13,084 nucleotides of DNA from F-183 sp036502165 (GTDB lineage Bacteria > Acidobacteriota > Terriglobia > Bryobacterales > Bryobacteraceae), in the NCBI GenBank assembly GCA_036502165.1, contig DASXZC010000527.1:1-13084 (forward strand), given 5' to 3'. Within the stretch, counting starts at the first letter, position 1. Each line of letters starts with the position of its first letter. The translations under genes were made by a program, and so were the position numbers. The notes beneath the pieces were generated by a model, which saw only the letters and a program-made list of their open reading frames with translations, was not told the DNA's origin and did not search any database. Below are positions 6,805 through 12,529 of the stretch, piece after piece.

Positions 6805-7248
6805 ATGAATCAAACGAGTTACGTAGAATTAGCGCGAGTGTTGCTGGTCGATGACGACCCGACGAGCCGTCTTACGCTGAAGACGGTCTTACAGGCTGGT
6901 GGTTATTCCGTTGACGCGGCTGCGTCATCCGCCGAAGCCTTTGGAAAGATGGAAGAAAGCGAATATGAACTGGTCCTTTCGGACCTGCAGTCGGAATCTC
7001 CGGAAGCCGGTTTAAGTGTTCTGCGGCATGCGCGCATGATGGATTATCGTCCGGCGACGGCGCTGATCACAGCCGAGCGGGATTCGCCGCGCAATGTGAG
7101 CAATGTCTACAATGCGGGTGCGAGTCCGTCAGTGCTGGTTGAAACAGAGGACGTGCCTGGACTTCTGGGCAAGATCGCGGATCTGATCAGCCTTCGAGCC
7201 ACTCGCCGCCTGGAGCGCGAAATGCGCATGGCAGGTGTTGGAGCCTGA
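6805..7248 (+). CDS. atypical single-domain response regulator lacking the conserved lysine
   Basis: This 147-residue protein is a lone receiver domain: VLLVDDDPTSR (12-22) gives the acidic pocket, Asp60 in VLSDLQ is the phospho-acceptor position, and ALITA (86-90) carries Thr89. The usual Lys-Pro near the end is replaced: GASPSVLVETED (105-116) has Glu113-Thr114 where K-P is expected. Without the lysine, phosphorylation-driven switching is probably impaired, so it may work unphosphorylated or as a binding adaptor. There is no output domain; the C-terminus is a short Arg/Glu-rich helix (131-143). I chose ATG 6805 because the receiver fold begins about ten residues later; an upstream TTG (6709) would add an unrelated 32-residue leader. 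No kinase is adjacent. It is preceded by a structured 257-nt spacer and followed by a terminator. Confidence 0.87.
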   Translation: MNQTSYVELARVLLVDDDPTSRLTLKTVLQAGGYSVDAAASSAEAFGKMEESEYELVLSDLQSESPEAGLSVLRHARMMDYRPATALITAERDSPRNVSNVYNAGASPSVLVETEDVPGLLGKIADLISLRATRRLEREMRMAGVGA

Positions 7249-7291
7249 GTCGATTTCGTTCCGAAGTTTGTTGAGTCTGGTTGATTCTCCC

Positions 7292-7334
7292 AAAGCCGTG
7301 TCGCCGTAACAGGCGCCACGGCTTTTCCCTTTCC
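7292..7334 (+). terminator. intrinsic terminator after the second response regulator
   Basis: AAAGCCGTG (7292-7300) pairs with CACGGCTTT (7317-7325). Inside, across a T-C mismatch, CGCC (7302-7305) pairs with GGCG (7312-7315) around a GTAACA loop. The stem is followed by a pyrimidine-rich TCCCTTTCC tract. It lies 44 nt after the regulator stop. Confidence 0.8.
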
Positions 7335-7367
7335 GGGGCCGAGACGGAGAGAGTCCGCGCAAAACAG

Positions 7368-7403
7368 AACGGCCGGCTGGGGACGAATCCCGTGCCGGCC
7401 GTT
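7368..7403 (-). terminator. GC-rich hairpin, likely terminator of the secD-to-TPR unit
   Basis: AACGGCCGGC (7368-7377) and GCCGGCCGTT (7394-7403) are perfect 10-bp complements with a 16-nt loop that can add a GGG/CCC pairing. On the minus strand it lies 22 nt past the TPR gene stop and is followed by CTGTTTTG, a modest U tract. Confidence 0.7.
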
Positions 7404-7425
7404 TATGATTGCTATTCGGATTGCG

Positions 7426-8280
7426 CTATTTGGCGACGATACCGCTGTTCTGCTTGTTCGCCTTTTCGTTCTTGACCTTGCGGGCGTCGAGCGCCTTGGT
7501 CACCAGGCTGTCGGCGGTCTCGATTTCCTTCTTGTACTCGTCCGGCGTCTCGGCTAGATCGGCCCGCTCGCGGTGCAGCAGGTTCAAGTAGGCCATGGCG
7601 TCGTCATACAAAGGATCTACTTCCAGCGCCTTTTCGAGCTTTGCGATGCCGTCGTCGATCAGTGGACTGTACTCGGCGCGGAGCTGCTCACGCACCTTCT
7701 TATCCTTCAACGGTCCCGGATCGTCAGGCTTCATGCTCATCTTGGCGCGGGCGTTCATCAGAACGGGATACCATTTTTCCCACACGATGACACCCAAGCT
7801 GTAGTAAGCCGTCTTGTCCTTGGGATCGACCTCGAGGAGCTTCGTGTACCAATCCTTGGCTTCGTTGAACTTCGCGACTCGTTCGGCGCGCGTCTTGTCT
7901 TCGGCGGGAATCGCTTTGCCTTCGTTGAATGAGAGCGAAGCCAGAGACGCGATAGCGGTCTTGTCCTTGGGGTCTTTATTATAGACCTGCATGAACGTAT
8001 CGCGGGCGTTCTTGGCGAATTCGTCATTCTCAGGCGAAGCGGCGCCGGGGATCCACTGGACCATGTAGGCGGTAGCCAGATAGAGACGGGCGTTCGGATT
8101 ATCGGGGTCGAGTCGGATGGCTTCTTTGAAGAGGGTCACCGCATCGCTATACTTGGCGCCCTTGAATGCCGCAACACCCTTATTCAGATTGTCGCGGGAT
8201 TTCAGTTTGTCGCATCCAGTCCCGAAGAGAAATAGGACTCCAGCCGAGAGAGCGAGAGCCGTTCTTGAGGTGCGCAGCAT
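7426..8280 (-). CDS. TPR-repeat lipoprotein
   Basis: The 284-residue protein begins with a basic n-region, a hydrophobic core (about 8-19) and FGTGC ending at Cys23, a loose lipobox, so it is probably exported and lipid-anchored. TPR-like helix pairs follow: NLNKGVAAFKGAKYSDAVTL into KEAIRLDPDN (about 32-62), KEAKDWYTKLLEVDPKDKTA-type units near 139-160 (here starting NEAKDW) and GIAKLEKALEVDPLYDDAM (about 211-229). The C-terminus is Lys-rich. TPR proteins serve as protein-binding scaffolds; the partner here is unknown. It lies 38 nt after exbD, with a weak AGGA ribosome site, as the last gene of the secD-secF-tonB-exbB-exbD-exbD unit. A role in the envelope with TonB-ExbBD is plausible by context only. 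Confidence 0.85.
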   Translation of the reverse strand: MLRTSRTALALSAGVLFLFGTGCDKLKSRDNLNKGVAAFKGAKYSDAVTLFKEAIRLDPDNPNARLYLATAYMVQWIPGAASPENDEFAKNARDTFMQVYNKDPKDKTAIASLASLSFNEGKAIPAEDKTRAERVAKFNEAKDWYTKLLEVDPKDKTAYYSLGVIVWEKWYPVLMNARAKMSMKPDDPGPLKDKKVREQLRAEYSPLIDDGIAKLEKALEVDPLYDDAMAYLNLLHRERADLAETPDEYKKEIETADSLVTKALDARKVKNEKANKQNSGIVAK

Positions 8281-8318
8281 ACTTTTCCTAGTCCCAGTCC
8301 TTTCTAATTGGTCGAAGA

Positions 8319-8744
8319 CTACTCGCCCGCTTCGATCTTCGGAGTCATCAAGCCTATCTTGTCTACTCCGGCGCCTTTGGCGGCGTCGATAGCGAAGGCG
8401 ACCTCCTTGAACTCGCAGTCCTTGTCACCCTTCACGAAGGCGACACGCTCGGCGCGCGACTTGAAAATCTCCTGCAGCCGATTCTCGAGCGATGCGGGCG
8501 TCACGATCTCTTCGTTGATCTTGTAGGAGTGATCGGCCATGACCTGAATGACGACCGTACGGTCATTCGGATCTTCTTTCTGGTTCTTATCCTTCGGAGG
8601 TTGCGGCGCCATCGCCTCCAGGCCTTTCGGAGTCAGCGGCGTGATGACCATGAAGATGATCAGCAGCACCAGCAACACGTCGATCAGCGGCGTTACGTTG
8701 ATATCGGCTCGCTGTTTCGAGCCACCACCCACTGCCATTGACAT
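8319..8744 (-). CDS. exbD: ExbD/TolR-type biopolymer transport protein (second copy)
   Basis: This 141-residue protein has the ExbD layout: a short cytoplasmic N-terminus, ADINVTPLIDVLLVLLIIFM (13-32) as the single membrane segment with the proton-pathway Asp22, and a periplasmic domain to the end. ExbD and ExbB form the proton channel that energises TonB; TolR-TolQ is the homologous Tol-Pal pair. A good ribosome site (AAGGAG, 9-nt spacing) supports ATG 8744. It follows the other exbD by 33 nt. A Lys/Asp/Pro-rich stretch (50-61) links the membrane segment to the periplasmic domain. The neighbouring tonB favours ExbD over TolR; no tolB or pal is present in the window. Confidence 0.93.
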   Translation of the reverse strand: MSMAVGGGSKQRADINVTPLIDVLLVLLIIFMVITPLTPKGLEAMAPQPPKDKNQKEDPNDRTVVIQVMADHSYKINEEIVTPASLENRLQEIFKSRAERVAFVKGDKDCEFKEVAFAIDAAKGAGVDKIGLMTPKIEAGE

Positions 8745-8777
8745 AAAAAGTCGCTCCTTAGTGTATTCCCTGGTTAA

Positions 8778-9227
8778 TTACTTGCCAACGGCCTGATCAG
8801 GGGCGTTCTTGTCCTGGATCTGTTCAGTCAGGAGACCCAACTGATCGACACCGCCGGCGCGGAGATAATCGACGACATCGGTGACCTTCTCGTAGCGGGC
8901 ACGCTGATCGGCGCGGATGTAGACGGTTTTGTCGACCTTATTGGTCAGCAAATCCTTCACCTTGCCCGGGAGCGCGTCGGCAGTGGTTTTCGTATTGCCG
9001 GGGCTCAGCCAGACGTCGCCGTTCCGCGTGATGGCGATGATCACGGCATCTTCCTTGTCGGCCGCCTGCATCTTGATTGGATTGCGCGCCTTCACCATGT
9101 CTACGCTCTGCCCTTTATTCAACATGGGCGTGATGACCATGAAGATGATGAGCATGACGAGCATGACGTCCACCATCGGCGTGACATTGATGTCGGCGAT
9201 TGTGTCGGGCGGTATGGGTTTCTTCAT
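8778..9227 (-). CDS. exbD: ExbD/TolR-type biopolymer transport protein (first copy)
   Basis: This 149-residue paralogue of the downstream exbD shares its membrane motif, ADINVTPMVDVMLVMLIIFM (11-30), with the essential Asp at position 20, and ends similarly (AGGVDQLGLLTEQI, 124-137). The periplasmic part differs clearly from the second copy (for example VYIRADQRARYEKV, 102-115), so this is an old duplication. It should assemble with ExbB in the inner membrane to use proton flow. The ribosome site is AGGAG at 7-nt spacing. It is separated from exbB by a 136-nt spacer containing a strong hairpin. Whether the two ExbD proteins form a heterodimer inside one ExbB pentamer, or serve different partners, cannot be told from sequence. 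Confidence 0.94.
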   Translation of the reverse strand: MKKPIPPDTIADINVTPMVDVMLVMLIIFMVITPMLNKGQSVDMVKARNPIKMQAADKEDAVIIAITRNGDVWLSPGNTKTTADALPGKVKDLLTNKVDKTVYIRADQRARYEKVTDVVDYLRAGGVDQLGLLTEQIQDKNAPDQAVGK

Positions 9228-9273
9228 ATCGTTACTCCTGGCTGATCTCTCAAACTGGCTCGGTCCTCAATAC

Positions 9274-9336
9274 AGTTGAAGGAGCGGGATGCGCGGCGTG
9301 GAGGGAAGCTCCGCGCCGCACATGCGCCATTCAACT
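9274..9336 (-). other. structured spacer between exbB and exbD
   Basis: Outer arms AGTTGAA (9274-9280) and TTCAACT (9330-9336) enclose GCGGCGTGGAG (9293-9303) and CTCCGCGCCGC (9309-9319), which pair over 11 positions on the plus strand with one G-U. On the transcribed minus strand this gives a 6-bp and a 4-bp stem separated by an A-C mismatch, with a five-base loop. No U tract follows, so it is not a simple terminator. It may stabilise or process the mRNA. Confidence 0.5.
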
Positions 9337-9363
9337 CAGCAGGCCAGACCTAAACAGGGCAGC

Positions 9364-10110
9364 TTATTTCGCCGCGCTGACCTTCTGCATCCGCTTGATG
9401 AAGTAGTCGACCAATTCCGAACTCGAGTTCGCCATTTCGACGTCGAACGCTTCGACGCGGCCGGCGAAGTAGTTGTACGCCCAAACGGCCGGGATAGCGA
9501 CGAGAAGACCGATAGCGGTCGTCACGAGGGCTTCCGAAATACCACCGGCGACAGCGCCGAGACCGGTCGACTTTTCGCTGGCGATACCTTTGAACGCGTT
9601 GATGATGCCGACGACGGTTCCGAACAGTCCGACGAACGGAGCCGAGGATCCGATGGTCGCGAGCGTCGAAACGCCACGCTTCAATTCGGCGTGGACAATC
9701 GCTTCGGCGCGTTCGAGAGCGCGCTTCGAAGCTTCGATGGTCTCACCGGAGATTTCGCTGCTCATGTTGTGAGCCTTGAATTCCTGCAAGCCGGCGACAA
9801 CGACCTTGGCCAAATGGCTCTTGCCGAAACGATCGCCGATTTTGATGGCTTCATCGAGGTTGCCGTTCTTGAGCGCTCCGGCAACGGCCGGGGCGAATGA
9901 ACGGGATTGCGTACGGGCGGCATTGAACGCCAGCACGCGGTCGATCATGACACCCAGAGACCAGGCGGACATGATAAAGAGAAGAATGACGACCGATTTG
10001 GCCAAGGGACCCATGTGAGACCACATCGACATCAGGTCGAAGCTATTGGAGGAATCGCCGCCCGCTTCCTGAAGAAGCAGCAGCGCCCATACTTGCATTT
10101 GTACCAGCAT
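9364..10110 (-). CDS. exbB: ExbB/TolQ/MotA-family proton channel protein
   Basis: The 248-residue protein has three membrane segments: about 36-60, 148-172 and 190-215. The last two carry the conserved family motifs LATIGSSAPFVGLFGTVVGI (150-169) and GGISEALVTTAIGLLVAIPA (189-208), which line the ExbB pentamer channel around ExbD. The central cytoplasmic loop (about 61-147) is helical. The complex converts the proton gradient into movement of TonB at the inner membrane. A clear AGGAG site at 8-nt spacing supports ATG 10110. It stands between tonB and two exbD genes, which favours ExbB over TolQ. The MotA relation is distant. Spacers of 136 nt on both sides are long for this operon. Confidence 0.95.
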   Translation of the reverse strand: MLVQMQVWALLLLQEAGGDSSNSFDLMSMWSHMGPLAKSVVILLFIMSAWSLGVMIDRVLAFNAARTQSRSFAPAVAGALKNGNLDEAIKIGDRFGKSHLAKVVVAGLQEFKAHNMSSEISGETIEASKRALERAEAIVHAELKRGVSTLATIGSSAPFVGLFGTVVGIINAFKGIASEKSTGLGAVAGGISEALVTTAIGLLVAIPAVWAYNYFAGRVEAFDVEMANSSSELVDYFIKRMQKVSAAK

Positions 10111-10246
10111 CTTTTAATCTCCTGCGAGTTGAATTGAATATTGAACCAACGAACCGAACTGCTCCGACCCCGGTAGGGTCCGGCCCGCCCGCGACTGGGG
10201 ACGCGCCGGCCTTGCCATGGACAAAAACATCAAACTGAACCTGAAA
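10111..10246 (-). other. structured spacer between tonB and exbB
   Basis: The 136-nt gap contains GACCC-CGGTA-GGGTC (10166-10180), extendable by CC/GG with one bulge, and CGCG-ACTGGGGA-CGCG (10190-10205). A 38-codon open frame (10230-10114, minus strand) ends three bases before the exbB ATG; its coding status is doubtful. No T-run follows either hairpin. Confidence 0.45.
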
Positions 10247-11002
10247 TTAACTGCTCAACGAGAAGTTCACGTCGATCTGCGTCACGACTTCGACCGGCTC
10301 TCCGTTGAGCAGCGTCGGACGGTACACCCACTGCTTTACCGCCTCGGTAGCGGCCGGGACCAGCAGGGGGTGTCCGCTGATGAGCTGCAAATTCTGAATG
10401 GTGCCATCCTTGCCGATAATGGCCGAGAACTTCACCGTTCCCTGGACGCGCGCCTGTTTCGCCAGCGGCGGGTACACGGGAACAATGCGGCGAACCAGAT
10501 TGGCGGCCTGCACGTTACCACCGACTCGGATCCGGTCCGGAGTCTTCGGCTTCACTTCTTCCTTCTTGGGAGGCGGAGGAGGAGGCGCGGCTGACGGAAC
10601 GCCACCCAGGATGCCGCCGATAATTCCGCCGGCGCTTCCACCAGGGACGCCGCCCGGAACACCACCCATCACGCCAGCGGAGGCCGGAGGTGGTTCTTCC
10701 TCGGTAATCATCGCAATCTGTTTCGGGATCTTCTTAGGAGCCTGGAGTTTCGTGCCGTCAAACTCGCGGACGATCTTCTTCACCACTTTGGGCGCTTCGG
10801 CGGCCGGCGGTGGCGGAGGCGGCGGCGGTGGCGGCGGCGCAGTCAGGAAGCTCGTCAATGACGTCTTCGGCAGCGCATCGGTGTAGATCAGCGGAATCAG
10901 CAGCACAATGCCAACAATTGTGACTTGCGTGATCGTCGAGATGACCACGGTCCAAGATTTATTTGTTCTACCCTCGCCGTCGACGAATGTTTGCTCGAAC
11001 AT
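10247..11002 (-). CDS. tonB: TonB-family energy transducer
   Basis: The 251-residue protein has the TonB layout: a short cytoplasmic N-terminus, one membrane anchor (about 18-40), a Pro-rich periplasmic region and a C-terminal TonB domain (about 168-250) with VPVYPPLAKQARVQGTVKFS and then AVKQWVYRPTLLNGEPV. TonB carries energy from ExbBD to outer-membrane receptors. The linker is distinctive: eleven consecutive prolines (56-66), a Gly-Val/Pro-rich segment with repeated GG pairs (113-136) and six more prolines (140-145) before a Lys-rich patch. The ATG at 11002 has a GGGAG/AGAGG ribosome site. It lies 54 nt after secF. No TonB-dependent receptor gene is in the window, so its substrate is unknown. 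Confidence 0.94.
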   Translation of the reverse strand: MFEQTFVDGEGRTNKSWTVVISTITQVTIVGIVLLIPLIYTDALPKTSLTSFLTAPPPPPPPPPPPAAEAPKVVKKIVREFDGTKLQAPKKIPKQIAMITEEEPPPASAGVMGGVPGGVPGGSAGGIIGGILGGVPSAAPPPPPPKKEEVKPKTPDRIRVGGNVQAANLVRRIVPVYPPLAKQARVQGTVKFSAIIGKDGTIQNLQLISGHPLLVPAATEAVKQWVYRPTLLNGEPVEVVTQIDVNFSLSS

Positions 11003-11056
11003 ATTCCTCTCTCCCTTTCCCTTTGAGAGCGCCCGCTTGGGGAAGGCTGCTCCGTT

Positions 11057-12352
11057 CTATCGAGCCCGCTTCGCTTTGGCGGCGGGCATCTCCTTGACCT
11101 CTTTGACTGCTGGCTTCACACCGGCAGTGACTACAGGTTTGACACCGGCAGCGACCGGCTTGTTCCCTGCGGGTGTTCCACCGCCACTACCCGAAGCTTG
11201 CTTCCGGCGCTGATCCGCATAATCGCGCCAGAAGATCAGAATCGGACACGCCACGAACACCGACGAATACGTACCAACCATGATTCCGACGACGAGGGCG
11301 AATGCGAATCCGTTCAATACCGAGCCGCCGAACAACCACAGCGACAGTGCTGTCAAAAACGTCAGACCGGAAGTCAGAATCGTCCGGCTCAACGTCTGGT
11401 TGATGCTCAGGTTCACCAGATCGTCGAAGGCGGCCTTCTTGACGATCCGTAGGTTCTCTCGGATGCGATCGAAGGTAACAATCGTATCATTCATCGAGTA
11501 TCCAACCAAGGTCAAAAGCGCGGCCACAACCGTTAAAGAAATTTCCTTATTGAAAATCGAGAATAAGCCCAGCGTGATGATCGTGTCGTGGAACACGGCG
11601 ATCACGGCCGCCACACCATAGATCCACTCGAAGCGGAAAGCGATATAAATCAGCATGCCGCCGAGCGCGTACAGAGTCGCGAGCAGCGCCTTGGTGCGCA
11701 GCTCAGCGCCGACGCGGGGCCCCACGACTTCCGTATCGCTGATGTGAAAGGGACTCAGGTAGCACTTGTCCTTCAACACGCTCAGCACTTGCGGAGTTAC
11801 TCCGGGAAGTCCGGAAAGTTGATCGAACGACTTGAGGAGTCCGCCGTTCTGGGTGCCGTTCTTGAAATCGAGGATGGTATGGACGATGTCGCCCAATTGC
11901 TTGTCGTCCGGCAGCGTGCCGGCGCGGGCGAGACCGTCGCGCAGAATTCCGGTCAGCCGGTCAACCGCGGTGTTGTTGAGATCCTCTTTGCCGCTCTTAT
12001 CGCCAAAGGCGCCGCGTAGCGCTTCTTCCATTTTCTGGCGGTTCTTGTTGAGGGCTTCCTCGGTCGAGATATCGGTGCTCACGATCACTTCGTTCGCCCC
12101 GGGAGTCGTGACGCGCTGGACGGAAATGTCGCCGGGGATCGTCGCGGAAAGGGCCTTGCGGATCGCGTCTTCGGGAGGCGGACCGGTAAACTTGACGTGC
12201 ATGAGCGCGCCGCCCTTGAAGTCGATTCCGTAGAGTGGTCCGCCCTTCACCGCCAGGCTGATCAGGCCCGCGGCCGTCAGGGCGAGGGACAAGCCGATGA
12301 ACGGCCACTTCTTGCCCAGGAAGTCGAAATTCGTATTCTTGAAGATTTCCAT
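11057..12352 (-). CDS. secF: protein translocase subunit SecF, enlarged periplasmic domain
   Basis: SecF works with SecD at the inner membrane, using the proton gradient to help pull exported proteins through SecYEG. Visible marks are a first membrane segment (about 15-36), YGIDFKGGAL (41-50), TEVVGPRVGAEL (207-218) before the second membrane segment, AFRFEWIYG (238-246), HDTIITLGLF (255-264) and GYSMNDTIVTFDRIRENLR (284-302) with the proton-relay Asp/Arg region. Length is 431 residues against about 300-320 usual. The excess is an insertion of roughly 80-100 residues in the first periplasmic domain (about 95-195) and a Gly/Pro/Lys-rich tail (386-431) with repeated AGVKP units. No ribosome site precedes ATG 12352. 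secD lies 177 nt upstream, with hairpins between. Confidence 0.95.
   Translation of the reverse strand: MEIFKNTNFDFLGKKWPFIGLSLALTAAGLISLAVKGGPLYGIDFKGGALMHVKFTGPPPEDAIRKALSATIPGDISVQRVTTPGANEVIVSTDISTEEALNKNRQKMEEALRGAFGDKSGKEDLNNTAVDRLTGILRDGLARAGTLPDDKQLGDIVHTILDFKNGTQNGGLLKSFDQLSGLPGVTPQVLSVLKDKCYLSPFHISDTEVVGPRVGAELRTKALLATLYALGGMLIYIAFRFEWIYGVAAVIAVFHDTIITLGLFSIFNKEISLTVVAALLTLVGYSMNDTIVTFDRIRENLRIVKKAAFDDLVNLSINQTLSRTILTSGLTFLTALSLWLFGGSVLNGFAFALVVGIMVGTYSSVFVACPILIFWRDYADQRRKQASGSGGGTPAGNKPVAAGVKPVVTAGVKPAVKEVKEMPAAKAKRAR
11109..11157 (-). repeat. two imperfect tandem units in the SecF tail
   Basis: Two 24-nt in-frame units (core CACACCGGCAGTGAC and GACACCGGCAGCGAC on the plus strand) encode the repeated AGVKP-V/A segment at SecF residues about 402-416. 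This is likely a slippage expansion in a disordered tail. Confidence 0.55.
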
Positions 12353-12529
12353 ACTACTGTTCGACGCCGGCCGCCTGGCCCCTGTTTGCGGCCCGATTCG
12401 AAAAGGAGAATCCGGTTCTCCTGCTTCTCTTGGACACCAGCGTCACTTGTTCTGTTCCCGTTTCGTAATGTTTTGAGACTCTATCACACTTCGGAGGGCA
12501 CATTCAAACACCCCCCATCAGTGGGGACC
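12353..12529 (-). other. secD-secF spacer with two hairpins and a 49-codon open frame
   Basis: Directly after the secD stop, CCCCA-CTGA-TGGGG forms a hairpin (12526-12513, minus strand). Further on, AGGAGAA-CCGGA-TTCTCCT (12422-12404) is followed by TTT, resembling a weak intrinsic terminator or attenuator 51 nt before secF. A frame from ATG 12503 to TAG 12354 (49 residues, Lys/Arg-rich, no hydrophobic segment) ends one base before the secF ATG and is preceded by a G-run at plausible ribosome-site distance. Confidence 0.5.

Noticed and set aside
9289..9900. 203-codon plus-strand frame opposite exbB
   Set aside because: Mirror of exbB codon structure; no ribosome site or recognisable domain.
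10600..10680. Repetitive DNA considered as a tandem repeat or CRISPR-like array
   Set aside because: It is the Gly/Pro-rich linker coding part of tonB, with codon-sized irregular units and no spacer structure.
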